Part shown: in pieces, positions 12,470 to 24,374 of the stretch
Layout of the letters: each line of letters starts with the position of its first letter
Position numbering within the stretch: position 1 is the stretch's first letter
Source: Phascolarctos cinereus
Taxonomy: Eukaryota; Chordata; Mammalia; Diprotodontia; Phascolarctidae
Length of the DNA: 64,000 bases
Direction of reading: 5' to 3'
Assembly (NCBI RefSeq): GCF_002099425.1
Contig: NW_018344037.1
Coordinates: 4,642,001-4,706,000, forward strand
Notes under the pieces: generated by a model
What the model saw: only the letters and a program-made list of their open reading frames with translations
Told to the model about the DNA's origin: nothing
The model's database searches: none
Translations under genes and position numbers: made by a program

Positions 12470-14105
12470 TAGCCACTGCTAGTAGTATTGCTGAGACAAA
12501 TGGTATACACAATTTTGTAAATCTTTTGGCATAATTCCAGATTGCTCTCCAAAATGATTGGATTGGTTCACATTTCCACCTACACTGTATTAATTTCTCA
12601 TTTCTTCCACATCCTCTCCAACAATTCTCATCCCCCCCTTTTATTGTTTAAGCCAATCTGAGAAGTGTGAGATGGTGTCCTAAAGTTGTTTTAGTTTTCA
12701 GTTCTCTAATTAATAACAATTTAAAGCATTTTTATATGTCTATATATAATTATATACAACTTTTATTTCTTACTCCAAAAACTGCCTGTTTATATCTTTT
12801 TTACTATTGATCAACTGGGTAATGACTCATATTATTATAAATTTGACAGAGATCTCTACATATTTGAGATATGATTCTCTTACATTACTTTCATTGCTTT
12901 TCTCAATTTTTCATCTACTTCAATTTGGTGTTTAAAATCATTTTAAAGATCTTCCAGGAATTCTTTTTGGAGCCTTTTTTTTTTCAAGAAACTGTCTATA
13001 AAGCTATCCCCCCAACTTTCTGCTTTCCTTCTAATCTTGGCTGCATTGATTTTATTTGTACAAAACTTTTAAATTCTATGTAATCAAAAATATCCATTTT
13101 ACATCTCACTATTTTCTCCATCTTGTTTATTCACAAGATCTTCTGTGCATTATTCTGATAGGTAATGTTCTATGTTCTAATTTATTTATGATGTATTCCT
13201 TTATGTCTAGGACATGTAATTTTAACCTCATCTAGGTAAATAATGTAAGATATTCATCTATGTCTAGTTTCTGTCACATTGCATTCCAGTTTTCTCCACA
13301 ATTTTTAGGAATCACTGAATTCTTATCCTGAAAGTTTAAGTTTTTACATTTATCAAATAAAAGGTTAATATAATCATTTGCTACTATGTACTGTATATCT
13401 ACTGTACTCCATTGTTCTACTATTCTATCTCTTAGCCAGTACCAGGTAGTTTTTGATAATTATCACTTTAAAATACAATTTAAGATAATTCACTGCTAGA
13501 CAGTCTCTTCAATTTCTTTTTCTAAGATAGATTTTTTTGTTAGATATTATATTTACTCTTCTGTTAAACTGGGCACTTTGTGTTTTGGCAAGCATTCTTC
13601 CAATTCAGTTAAATTGTTAAATTTATTGGCATATAATTGGGCAAAATTATTCCTAATAACAGTTTTAATTTCATTTTCATTAATGGTATATTCACTCTTT
13701 TCATTTTTGATACTAGTTACTTGGTTCTCTCTTTTTAAATCATATTAACTAATGATTTATTTTATTAGTTTTTCATAAAATCAATTCCTAGTTTTATTCA
13801 TTAATTCCATGATTTTCTTACATTCAATATGATTAATTTCACATTTGATTTTCATAATTTTTAATTTGGTATTTAATTAAGGATTATTAATTTGTACTTT
13901 TTCTAGTTTTTTTAATTGCACTCCCAATCTGTTAATCTGCTCTTTCTCTATTTTGCTGATGTAAGCAATTAGAGATATAATTTTTCCTCTGATTACTGAT
14001 TTTGCTTCATTCCATACATTTTGATATATTGTCTTATTATTTCTTTTTTAAAAATATTGTTTCTATGACTCGTTCTGCAACCTACACATTCTTTAAGATT
14101 AAGTT
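12470..14105 (-). mobile_element. outer antisense L1, ORF2 C-terminal to RT segment
   Basis: Plus strand runs backward through ORF2: end of ORF2 ('cagattgctctccaaaatga', 12530), 'tctgctttccttctaat' (13020), 'cttagccagtaccaggtag' (13430), 'ttggcatataattggg' (13627), then 'cattccatacattttga' (14010). This is the first of three pieces of one old L1 copy; the next starts at 22110. It has internal losses, for example near 13540-13580, and holds a 104-bp foreign stretch at 12871-12974. It ends at the direct repeat 'aagattaagtt' (14095-14105) that flanks the sense L1 inserted into it. Confidence 0.75.
12871..12974 (-). repeat. inverted 104-bp copy of L1 ORF1 inside ORF2
   Basis: Its reverse complement aligns base for base with 14136-14239: 101 of 104 positions agree and the three differences are transitions. 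The rest of this L1 segment is antisense ORF2, where ORF1 does not belong. Other ORF1 copies here (around 19190 and 23700) are far more different, so the match reflects local copying rather than shared family. Confidence 0.85.
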
Positions 14106-14510
14106 ATTTAGAAAAAAAAATGTAAATTGGTTTCAGGCTCCAAAAAGAATTCCTGGAAGATCTTTAAAATGATTTTAGACATCAAATTGAAGTAGACGAA
14201 AAATTGAGAAAAGCAATGAAAGTAATGTAAGAGAATCATGAAAAAGAGTCGATACTATGGGAAAAGATACCCAAAAAAAGGTAAAATAATTCCCTAAAAA
14301 TAGAATTGGCTACATGGAATAGGAAGTATAAAAACTCAGTAAAGAAAATAATTACTTAAAAACTAGAATTGAACAAATGGAAATAATTACTCTATGAGAC
14401 ATTAAGATGTGATAGAAACAAAATTTTTAAAAAGTAAAAAAATAAACATGGTATTTCTCATTAAAAAAATGACCTAGAAAGTAGACTCAGGAGAGATAAT
14501 ACAAGAATTA

Positions 14511-14750
14511 TTGGACTACTTGAAAACCATGACAAAAAAATGCCCAGACAACATATTTCAAGAAATTATCAAAGAAAACTGCCCTGATAGAACCAGAGGC
14601 AAAATAGAAATCGAAAGAATCCACTTATCACAGACTGAGAGAGATCCCAAAATGAAAACTCCCAGGAATATCATAGCTGAATTCCAGAGTTTGCAGATCA
14701 AGGAGATAGTATTGCAAGCAGCCAAAAAGAAACAAGTCATAGGCGTCTAG
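14511..14750 (+). pseudogene. L1 ORF1p fragment
   Basis: 79-codon open stretch of ORF1p. It begins after the conserved 'IIGL' strand (nucleotides 'ataattggactac' just upstream) and runs through C-P-D, 'KIEIERIHLS' and 'TPRNIIAEF', which lie in the RNA-binding RRM/CTD part of L1 ORF1p. ORF1p coats L1 RNA as a trimeric chaperone. The frame is closed upstream and is cut on the right by a SINE, so this is a relic. Confidence 0.8.
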
Positions 14751-14885
14751 GTGGCACAGTGGATAGAGTGTTGGCCTTGAAGTCAGAAGGATCTGAGTTC
14801 AAATCTGGCCTCAGACACTTGACACTTACTAGCTGTGTGACCTTGGGCAAGTCACTTAACACCAGTTGCCTCACCAAAAAGAAAA
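14742..14885 (+). repeat. tRNA-derived marsupial SINE in L1 ORF1
   Basis: Standard head 'ctaggtggcacagtggatag', B-box region 'gagttcaaatctggcctcag' and end 'caagtcacttaacaccagtt', then an A-rich tail. It interrupts ORF1 just after the Q-A-A-K-K-K codons. Confidence 0.9.
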
Positions 14886-17712
14886 GAAAAAATTCAAATA
14901 TCATCAAACTACAGTCAAGATTGAGCAGGATTTTGTAGTTTCCACATTAAAGAACTGGAGGGCTTGGAATATTATATATAAGAAGGAAAAAATGTTTAGG
15001 ATTACAACCAAAAATCATCTGCCCAACAAAATTTAATTTAATCTTTCAGAGGAAAAATGGGTATTCAATGCAACAGAGGACTTTAAAACATTTTTAATTA
15101 AATGATCAGGGCTGAATAAAATAAAAAAAAATTACTTTCAAATACAAGACTGAAGGGAAACATAAAAAGTTAAAAAAGAAACAAGAAAAAGAAAACATAA
15201 GAACTTCAATAAGGTTAAACTGTTTATATTTCTATATGGCAAGAAAATATTTGTAACTTAACAACTTGATTACCTTAAGAGCAATTAGAAGGAGTATATG
15301 TAGACAGAGGTTGCAGATATAAGGTGACTTTGACAGAATGATACTCCCCCCCAAAAAAAAAATTAAAAAATAAAGGGGCAAGAAAAAAAATTGCACTAGA
15401 AGGAGGCTGGATATTGAATGGGGTAAATTATCCCACATGAAATAAGTATGAAATAGCTATTAGAATGGAGGGGAAAGTGGGGAGGTTGGCAAAGCTTAAA
15501 ACTTACTCTCATCGAAATCAGCTTAAAGCAGGAATAACATACACACTCAGTTGGATAAAGAAATCTGTGTTACTCCATAAGGAAGTAAAAAGGGGTGGGG
15601 ATAAAGAAAGGGGAGGGGAAATGATAAAAGGAAGGATATATGAGGGAAAGTGGTGATCCTCCCTTGTGAGAATGAAAAGGATAGGAGGTAAAGAGAGAGA
15701 GAGGGACAAACAAGTGAACTTACCTTAAAGTAATAACTGCTATTTATCTAAAAATGTCAGTAAGTATTGTCTGTCATGTGGATAAGACTTCTTTATACAA
15801 TCAGGAGTGAAGCAAGGATCCCATTATCACCTCTAGTATTCAATATTGTACTAAACATTTTAGCTATAGCAATATAGGAAGAAAAAGAAGTTAAATTAAT
15901 TAGAATAGGCAATGACGGGAAAAAAACTTTCACGCTTTGCAGATGGATGTTACACTTAGAAAGTCCTAGAGAATTAACTAAAAAAAAACTTTAAATTATT
16001 AAAAACTTTACCAAAGTTTCAAGATATACAATAAACCCATATAAATCATTAGCATTTCTATATATTACCAACAAAGTACTATAGCAAGAAACAGAAAGAG
16101 AAATTCTGTTTAAAATGACTGTAGAAAATATAAAACTATTTGGGAGTCTACCTATCAAAATAAACCCAGTAACTATATGAACACAACTATAAAACACCTT
16201 TCACACAAATAAAGTCAGGTCTAAACAACTGGAAAAGTATTAATTGTTCATGTGTTGACTGGGCCAATATAATAAAAATGACAATTCTATATTCATTTAT
16301 CTGTTTATTCAGTGCTATGCCAAAAATTATCAAAAATTATTTTATAGAAGTTAGAAAAAATAATAAAATTCATCTGGAAGAATAAAATCCCAAGGATAAT
16401 AAGGTAATCAATGAAAAATGTGAAAGATGGTGATCTAGCTGTATTATATCTCCAACTCTATTACAGAGCAGTAATTATCAAAATAACCTGATGCTGCCTA
16501 AGAAATAGAGTGGTGGATCAGTGGCATAGATTAGGTACAAATTACATTACAGTAAATGACAATTGTAATCTAACATATGATAAACACAAAGATCCAAGCT
16601 TTTGGAACAAAAAGTCATTATTTGATTTAAAAAAACCTGCTGGGAAAACTGGAAAGCAATATGCCATAAACTAGGTATAGACCAACATCTCACACTGTAC
16701 ACCAAGGTAAGGTCAAAATGGGTACATGTTTTACACATAAATGGTGGTGCCATAAGCAAATTAAGAGAGCTCAGAATAATTTGTCTGTCAGATTTATGGA
16801 TAAGGGAAGAATTTAGGACCAAATAATATATAGACAGCATTATAAAATGTAAAATATATAATTTTAATTATATAAAATTAACAAGTTTTTGCACTAGCAA
16901 ACCAATGCAACCAAAAATATAAGGAAAGATGAAAACTTGGATGAAGATTTTGCAACAAATATCTGATGAAGGCCTCATTTTCCAAATATAGAGAACTGAG
17001 TTAAATTTATGAAAAAAAAAATCAAGTCATTCCCCAACTGATTAATGGTCAAAGGATATGAACAGGCAGTTTTTAGACAAAGAAATCAAGGCTCTCTATA
17101 GTCATAGGAAAAAAAAGTTCTGTCACTATTGATCAGAGAAATGCACTTTAAAACAGCTCTGAGGTACTACCTCACATGCAGCAGAGTGGCTAATATGATG
17201 TTGGATATTGTAGGGATGTGGGACACTAAAGCACTGTTGGTAGAGTTGTGAATTGATCCAACCATTCTAGAGAACAATTTGGAACTATGTCCAAAGGGCT
17301 ATAAAATTATGCATACTTTTTGATCCAGCAATACCACTAAGTCTATTCCCCAAAGGAATCCCCCCAAAAAGGGAAAATAAACTATTTCCACAAAAATATT
17401 TATATCACTTCTTTTTGTTGTGGATAAAAATTAGGAATGAAAGGTACACCCTTCAATCGGGACACAGCTCAACAAGCTGTGGTATATAATTATAATATAA
17501 TATTCTTGTGATATAAGAAATGACAAGCAAGATGATTTCAGAAAAAACCTGGAAAGACTTATATTAACTGATGTACAGTGAACAGAACCAGGATAATGTT
17601 GTACACAGTAGCAGCAATACAGCTTCATGAAGAATTGCAAATGATTTAGCTCTTCTCAGCAATACAATAATCCAAGACAATCCCAAAGGACTAATGATGA
17701 AGGCTTCTTTTT

Positions 17713-17967
17713 TTTTTTTAAGACAGCTTTCTCTCCCCCCTCCCCCATTTAGTTTTCAAGTTTTGGCTACTAAGGAAGGAGCTGCTTTACATTTTTATTT
17801 TATTTTTATTTTTATTTTGGTTTGTTTTTGGTGAGGCAATCTAAGTTAAGTGACTTGCCTAGGGTCACACAGCTACTAAGTGTCAAGGGTCTGAGGTCAG
17901 ATTTTGACTCAGGTCCTCCTCACTTCAAGGAAGGTGCTTTGTCCACTGCACCATCTAGCTGCCCCAG
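17713..17967 (-). repeat. tRNA-derived SINE (antisense) in L1 3' region
   Basis: The plus strand ends with the reversed head ('gcaccatctagctgcccc', to 17967) and has the reversed body from about 17835. A T-rich stretch to its left holds the tail plus some extra sequence (17722-17790) that I cannot name. The L1 resumes at 'cttcagagaaagaactga'. Possible direct repeat: 'ggcttcttt' (left) and 'gccttcttt' (right). Confidence 0.8.
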
Positions 17968-18199
17968 CCTTCTTTCTTCAGAGAAAGAACTGATATTGAT
18001 TGAATACAGACTGAAGCATGCTATTTTTCACTTTATTTCTTTCATTTTTTTTCTTTTATTCGAGTCTCCTTGTACAAAATGACTAGTGTGGAAATGTTTT
18101 ACATAATTGCACATGTATAATTTATATTCGATTACTTACCATCTCAAAGAGGGGTAAGGCAAGGCAGGGAGGGAGGGAGAGATAGAATTTGGAACTCAA

Positions 18200-20901
18200 G
18201 GCACAGCCAAGGCAGAGGAGTAAAATCAGTGACTTGTTTGAGTTCTCCCCCAAACATCTCCAAATGCCTGTAAAAAATAGCTCTAAACAAAGTCTAGAGC
18301 AGCAGAACACACAGAAAGTCAAGTGAAACAAATTTCCAGCTCAAGCCAACCTGTAAGGTAGGCAGGAAAGGTCTGTTGTACTGGGTTCAGAGAGGAGCAC
18401 AGTTCAGCCTGAGCTGCACAAGGAAAGACCTGGCCTCAGCGAACCTGGAGCAGGGCTCAGGAGACTGAATCACTGGTAACTGTGATGGTTTCCAGACTTC
18501 TCAACCCACAGACATCAAAGACAAGTTAGGATGTCAGTAGGAAAGGTCTGTTGAGAGATGAGAGAGAAGCTCAATCAGTTCCAGTCTCAGCACATGGTCA
18601 GGGCAGTGGCTGCTTACAGTGCTTTCAGCCCACAGACAGAAGGGGAATCTAGTGGCTGATCAGAGAAGGATTGCAGAGATCTCTTTGCTGGTGCTGGGTT
18701 AGGATTCTTTATCTTTGCCAGTGCCTGGATCTGGGTCACAGTTCAGGGTGGTGGTCCTGGGCTGAGGAGGAGCTCTGTCGTGGTGCAGAGGGAATCCTCC
18801 TCACAGCTCCAAGGCAGAAAAGAGGGCTTTTAATCACACATAGACCAGAGCCCTGGTCAGGAAAGGAGTAAGTACCTTACCCTTGATCATACCACCTTAG
18901 AAAAACTGAAAATTTACAGGTCCCTAGAGGTATTTCTGAAAACAGCTGCACAAAACCCCCAAAGCTTGGGACAGTACATTCTCCACATTGGAAGCAGACC
19001 CCTACCTTAACAAAGAGTTTATAACTCAGGTAATTGGCTGGGATCATGAGCAAACCTCACAAAAAAAAGTCAAATCATAGAATCTTTTTTTGATTGTAAA
19101 GAAGATGAAAATATATGACCAGAAGAAGGCAACAAAGTCCAAGTTCCTATATTCAAAGCCTCCAAGAAAAATATGAATCACTCCTAGGTAATGGAAGAGT
19201 TCAAAAAGGATTTTGAGAAACAAGTAAGAGAAGTAGAGGAAAAGCTGAGAAGAGAAATGAGAGTGATGCAAGAAAATCATGAAAAACAAGTCAACAGCTT
19301 GCCAAAGGAGACCTAAACATATACTGAAGAAAATAACACCTTAAAAAATAGACAAACCCAAATTACAAAAGGGGTCCAAAAAGCCAATGAGAAAAAGAAA
19401 GCCTTCAAAAGCAGAATTTGTCAAATGGAAAATGAAGTCCAAAAGCTTACTGAAGAAAATACTTCCTTTAAAATTAAAATGGAGCAAATGAAAGCTAATG
19501 ACTTTATGAGAAATCAAGACATTGTAAAACAAAACCAAAAGAATAAAAAAAAAAAGAAGACAATGTGAAATATCTCATTGGAAAAACAATTGACCTAGAA
19601 GACAGATCCAGGAGAGATAATTTTAAAATTATTGGACTACCTAAAAGCCATGATCAAAAAAAGAGCCTAGACATCATCTTTCAAGAAATTACCAAGGAAA
19701 ATTGCCCTGATATTCTAGAACCAATGGGTAAAATAGAAATTGAAAGACTCCACTGATCACCTCCTGAAAGAGATCCCTAAAGGAGAACTCCTAGGAATAT
19801 TATATCCAACTTCCAGAATTCCCAGAATAAGGAGAAAATATTGCAAGCAGTCATAAAGAAGTATTGTGGAAACGCAATCAAGATAACACAAGATTTAACA
19901 GTTTACAAGCATAAGTGACTGGAGAGCTTGGAATATGATATCCTGCAGGTCAAAGTAGCTAGGAACAAAACCAAGAATCACCTACCTAGCAAAACTGAGT
20001 ATAATTCTTCAGGAGAAATTATGGATATTTAGTGAAATAGAGGACTTTCAAGCATTCTTGATGAAAAGACCAGAGCTGAATAGAAAATTTGACTTTCAAA
20101 AGGAGACTCAAGAGACACATGAAAAGGTAAACAGGAAAGAAAAATCATAAGGGACTTATTAAAGTTGAACTGTTTACATTCCTACATGGAAAGATTATAT
20201 TTGTAATTCATGAGACCTTTGTCAATATTAGGGTAGTTAGAGGTGGAAAAAATGCATGTATAGATAGATATATACTTATGAACATAGATAGGTAGGTAGA
20301 AAAATAGAGGGCACAGGGTGAATTGAAGATAAAGGTGGGGAGTCTAAAAAAAATTAAGGGGTGAGAGAGGATTATACTGGGAGGAGAAAGGAAGTGGTAG
20401 AATGGAGTAAATTATCTCACATAAAACAGACAAGGAAAAGCTTTTACAGTGGAAGGGAAAAGGGGGAAGGTGAGAGGGAATGAGTGAATCTTATTCTACT
20501 GGATTTGGCTTAAGGAGGGAATAATATACACACTCAATTGTGTAGGCAAAACTATCATACCCTATAGGAAAATGGGGAAAGGGAATAAGAAAGTGGGAGG
20601 AAGAAATGATAGAAGGGAGAACAGACTGGGAGAGGGGTAATCAGAAGCAAACACTTCTGAGGAGGGACAGAGTTAAAAGGGAATGTAATAAATAGGAGGT
20701 GGGATAGGATGAAGGGAAATATAGTTAGCTTTTCACAACATAACTACTATGTAAGTGTTTTGCATGACAGCACATGTATAGCCTGTACTAAGTTGCTTGC
20801 CTTCTCAAAGAGGGTGAGTCGGGAGAGAGGAGGGGAGAGGATTTGGCACCCAAAGTTTTGAAAAACAAATGTTAAAAATTGTTTTCACTTGCAATTGGGA
20901 A
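18200..20901 (+). mobile_element. HAL1 copy A (ORF1-only L1 relative), left part
   Basis: A near full-length 'half-L1'. The 5' UTR begins 'ggcacagccaaggcagagga' (18200). The apparent ORF1 start codon is at 19046 and ORF1 runs to about 20150. A purine-rich 3' region follows with no ORF2 at all. Flanked by an imperfect 10-bp direct repeat: 'tggaactcaa' (18190-18199) and 'tggaactaaa' (22067-22076). It sits in the 3' UTR of the sense L1. The right part follows the insert at 20902-21821. Confidence 0.8.
19565..19756 (+). pseudogene. L1/HAL1 ORF1p fragment (copy A)
   Basis: 63 codons covering the best conserved ORF1p motif: 'DLEDRSRRDNFKIIGLP', then 'IIFQEITKENCPDIL' and 'KIEIERLH'. This is the RRM start of L1 ORF1p. 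Several stops and frame changes on both sides show that ORF1 of this copy is dead. No ORF2 follows, as expected for HAL1, which depends on L1 enzymes supplied in trans. Confidence 0.85.
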
Positions 20902-21821
20902 GGTCAAATTTTCTATTCAGCTCTAGTCTTGTCATCAAGAATGCTGAATATCCATTTTTTTCCCCTGAAGGGTTATACTCAGTTTTGCTGGGTAGGTGAT
21001 TCTTGGTTGTAATCCTATCTCCTGTACAGGGTTACTGTCTGAAGCTTCAGGGGTTTTGAGTAGCTATTTTCAGAGATATTTCTATGGATCTGTAAATTTT
21101 GGTAAGGGGTGAGATGTTTACTCCTTTCTTGGCCTGTGCTCTGGTCTATGAGTGACCACAAGCACTCCTTTCTGTCCTAGGACTGTGAGGATTCTCTCTA
21201 CACAGCCACTACAAGCTCCACCAGGTCACCACTCCTCCTTGACCCAGGACCACCACCCAGAACTGTGACCCAGATCCAAGCATGGGCAAAGCAAGAGAAT
21301 CTTGCACCAGCGAAGAGATCCCTGAAATCTCCTTCTGATCAATCACTTGATTCCCTTCAGTCTGTGGGATGGAAGCTTCTGAAGCTCTGGAAATTTCAGA
21401 AACAGCTTTCACCCTGGGGCCACACATGGGGACTGGGGCTGGTACCAAGCTTCTCTCTCACCACAATCATAGACTTTTCTTCCTGTTGTCTTTAGCATTC
21501 ATGGGTGGAGAAATCTGGAAACCACCACAGCTGCCTGTTATTCAGTCCTCTGAGGGCTTCTCTAGGTTCACCTAGGCCTGTTTTGCCTTCATGCTCATTC
21601 TGACCTGCTTTCTTCTCCCAGCCTGGTGCGATATACCTTTCTGATCAACCATTCAGATTGTCTTGGGCTAGAAATTTGTTTCACTCTGTCTTTTCATGTG
21701 TTCTGCTGCTTTGGAATTTGTTTAGAGCCATTTTTTACAGGTATTTAGAAGGGTTTGAGGGAGAGCTCAAGCAGGTCACTGCTTTTACTCTACCACCTTG
21801 GTTCTACCCCTAGATAAATGT
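20902..21821 (-). mobile_element. antisense internally deleted L1/HAL1 insert
   Basis: Minus-strand copy whose 5' UTR start lies at the right end ('gtagaaccaaggtggtagag' reversed, near 21800) and runs left to about 21060. It is then joined directly to the ORF1 C-terminal part (20902-21035); most of ORF1 is missing. Flanked by a perfect 14-bp repeat, 'cttgcaattgggaa' at 20888-20901 and 21822-21835. HAL1 copy B carries the uninterrupted form near 25748-25760. No A-tail is visible at its 3' end. Confidence 0.8.
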
Positions 21822-22066
21822 CTTGCAATTGGGAAATAAGATATACAGGCACTGGAGTATAGAAATCTTCCTGCCCTACAGGAAAATATAAGGGGAAGGG
21901 GATAAGAGAAGGGGGGGTGATAGAAGGGAGGGAAGATTAGGGGAAGGAATATTCAGAATGCAGGGTGGGAGGGAGGGGCAAGATGGGGACAAAATCTAGA
22001 ACTCAAAATCTTGTGGAAATAAATGTTGAAAACTAAAACTAAATTAATTGATAAATGTTTAAAAAA
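21822..22066 (+). mobile_element. HAL1 copy A, right part (3' end)
   Basis: Resumes with 'ggaaataagatatacaggc' and ends in 'gttgaaaactaaaactaa' plus an A-rich tail. It contains the second of two 3'-UTR-like modules in this element; the first ends near 20880. Bounded by the right-hand 10-bp direct repeat at 22067. Confidence 0.8.
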
Positions 22067-22109
22067 TGGAACTAAAACTTTTCAATAAAAATTTGAAAAT
22101 ATTTTATAA
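22067..22109 (+). mobile_element. sense L1, last 3' UTR piece
   Basis: About 43 bp ('ggaactaaaac ... attttata') that continue the sense L1 broken at 18199. It is followed by the direct repeat 'aagattaagtt' (22110-22120), after which the outer antisense L1 resumes. Confidence 0.6.
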
Positions 22110-22515
22110 AAGATTAAGTTTTATAATCTTTAGTTGATTTTTTATGTTTCTATATTTATTTTATTAGACGTAATTTCATTACATTGTGATTTGAAAAGGA
22201 TGCATTTATTATTTCTGCTTTTATGCATTCATCTATAAAGATTTTATGATCTAATGTGTGGTTAATTTTTGTAAAACTTCATATAAAACTGAGAAGAAGG
22301 TATATTTCTTTATATTTCCATTGAATTCTCTCCAGATGTCTATCACGTCTAGTTTAACTAAGATATTATTAATCTCCTTGGCTTTTTTCTTATTCACTTT
22401 TTGGTTAGATTTATATAGTTCTGAGAGGAGAAGATTGAAATCCCCCACTATTATAGCTTTTTCTAACTATTTCTACCTGTAATTAATTTGCATTTTCATT
22501 TAAAAATGCTATAGT
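22110..22515 (-). mobile_element. outer antisense L1, RT/endonuclease junction piece
   Basis: Second piece of the outer L1. The plus strand has 'ttgtgatttgaaaaggatgc', 'gttaatttttgtaaaac' and 'gaaatcccccactattatag', all reverse of the ORF2 part between endonuclease and RT. It lies upstream in ORF2 of the piece ending at 14105, as expected for one split copy. It ends in the 14-bp repeat 'aaaaatgctatagt' (22502-22515). Confidence 0.75.
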
Positions 22516-23284
22516 GGGGGGAGGCAGAGCCAAGATGGCAGAATAAAAGCAGGGACTTGTTTGAGCCCTCCCCCAAACCCCTGCAAATACCTGTAAAAAT
22601 GACTCTAAACAAATTCTAGAGCAGTAGAATCCACAAAATGACAGAGTGAAACACATTTCCAGTCCAAGACAACTTGGAAGGACGACACCAAATGTCTGTT
22701 GAACTAGTCTTAGAGAGGAGCACAGTCCAGCACAAAATACACCAGCACAGATCAGGCCTCCAGCAAACCTGGAGCAGGCCTCAGGGGACTGGCACCTGTG
22801 GTGGTTTCCAGCCTTCTGAAGCCACAAATGTCAAAGATATCTTAGGAGGTTAGTAGGAAAGGTCTGTCGGACCTGAGTGAGAGAGGAGCATGATCCAATA
22901 CCAGCCCCAGGACAATGGCAGAGGAAGCAGCAGTGGCTGCTTTCAGGGCTCTCAGCCCACTGATGATGGGGGAATAGAGTGGCTGATCAGAGGGTGATTG
23001 CAGGGATCTCTTTGCTGGTACTGAGGTAGGATTCACTTTCTTGAATCTGGGTTGCAGTCCTGGGTGGCAGTCCTAGGGTAAGGAGGAGTACTGGCACAGC
23101 AGAGCTTGTAGCAGCAGTGAAGAGAGAATCCTCCTCAAAACTCGAAGGCAGAAAAGAGTGTTTGTGGTCACTCACAGACCAGAGCACAGGTCTGGAGAGG
23201 AGTAAATACCTTTCCTTTGATCGTAACACATTGGAAGAATGGAAAATTTAAACCCTAAAAATATCTCCCAAAACAGTTGCACAA

Positions 23285-23470
23285 GGGGGCAGCTGGGTGG
23301 CACAGTGGATAGACCACTGGCCCTGAAGTCAGGCAGACCTGAGTTCAAATCTGGCCTCAGACCAAATGTGACACTTACTTAGCTGTGTGACCCTGGGCAA
23401 GTCACTTAACCCCAATTGCCTAAAAAAAAAATAAGAAAGAAAAAAGAAAAAACAAAGAAAGAAAGAAAAT
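23285..23470 (+). repeat. tRNA-derived SINE in HAL1 B
   Basis: Full-length head 'gggggcagctgggtggcac', standard body and a long A/G-rich tail. Flanked by a perfect 10-bp repeat 'agttgcacaa' (23275-23284 and 23471-23480). It carries the variant 'cagaccaaat' shared with the SINE at 24013, suggesting one subfamily. Confidence 0.95.
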
Positions 23471-24012
23471 AGTTGCACAAAACCCCTGAAGCTTGGGACA
23501 GTACACCCACCACACTGGAAGCATTGCTCTACCTTAACAAAGAGTTAAAAAGTCAAGCAATTGGCTGGGAACATGAACAAATAGTGGAAAAACACTCAGG
23601 CTATAGAATCTTACTTTGGTGAAAATGAAGATCAAAACATATGACCAGAAAAAGACGACAAAGTCAAATCTCCTACATCCAAAGCCTCCAAGAAAAATAT
23701 GAATTGGTCTCAAGCCATGGAAGAGATCTAAATGGATTTTGAAAATCAAGCAAGAAAAGTAGAGGAAAATTTGTGAAAAGAAATGAGAGTGATGCAAGAA
23801 AATAATGAAAAATGAGTCAACAACTTAGTAAAGGAGACCCAAAATAATACTGAAGAAAATAACATCTTAAAAAAAATAGACTAACCCAAATTGCAAAAGA
23901 GGTCCAAAAAGCCAATGAGAAGGAGGATGACTTAAAAAGCAGGTTTGGCCAAAGGGAAAAGTAGGTCCCAAAGCTTGCAGAAGAAAACTCTTCCTTCAAA
24001 ATTAGAATGGAG

Positions 24013-24163
24013 TGGCAGCTAGGTGGCACAATGGATCGAGCACTGGCCCTGAAGTCAGGAGGACCTGAGTTCAAAACCAGCCTCAGACCAAATACATGAT
24101 TCTTACTAGCTGTGTGACTTGGGCAAGTCACTTAACTTCAATTGCCTAAAAAGAGAAAAAAAA
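24013..24163 (+). repeat. tRNA-derived SINE in HAL1 B ORF1
   Basis: Head 'tggcagctaggtggcacaat', standard body, A-rich tail. Flanking repeat 'tagaatggag' (24003-24012) and 'tagaatagag' (24164-24173), one mismatch. Confidence 0.95.
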
Positions 24164-24176
24164 TAGAATAGAGCAA

Positions 24177-24374
24177 ATGGAAGCTAATGAATTCATGAGA
24201 AATCAAGAAATTGTAAAACAAAACCAAAAGAATGGGGAAAAAATAGAACAAAAACAGAAGAAATATCTGATTGGAAAAGCAACTGACCTAGAAAATAGAT
24301 ACGGGAGAGAGAATTTTAATATTATTATACTACCTGAAAGTCATGACCAAAAAAAAAAATTAAAAAGAGGCTAG
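24177..24374 (+). pseudogene. L1/HAL1 ORF1p fragment (copy B)
   Basis: 65 codons of ORF1p: the end of the coiled coil ('NEFMRNQEIVKQNQK') and the RRM start ('LIGKATDLENRYGREN', 'IIILPESHDQ'). It follows directly after a SINE insertion. A run of A at 24350 appears to have shifted the frame. Dead copy. Confidence 0.85.

Larger units (their letters stand above)
14106..18199 (+). mobile_element. sense L1, 5'-truncated and internally deleted (left part)
   Basis: Order: ORF1 from its coiled-coil part (about 14115) to its C-terminus (about 15150), an inter-ORF or HAL1-type spacer (15150-15750), then ORF2 starting abruptly in mid-RT (about 15760: 'ggagtgaagcaagg' for the G-V-K-Q-G turn and 'gctttgcagatg' for F-A-D) through the C-terminus to 3' UTR sequence ending 'tttggaactcaa'. 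The endonuclease and N-terminal RT are absent. It continues after HAL1 copy A to about 22109 and is flanked by an 11-bp direct repeat (14095-14105 and 22110-22120). Confidence 0.75.
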
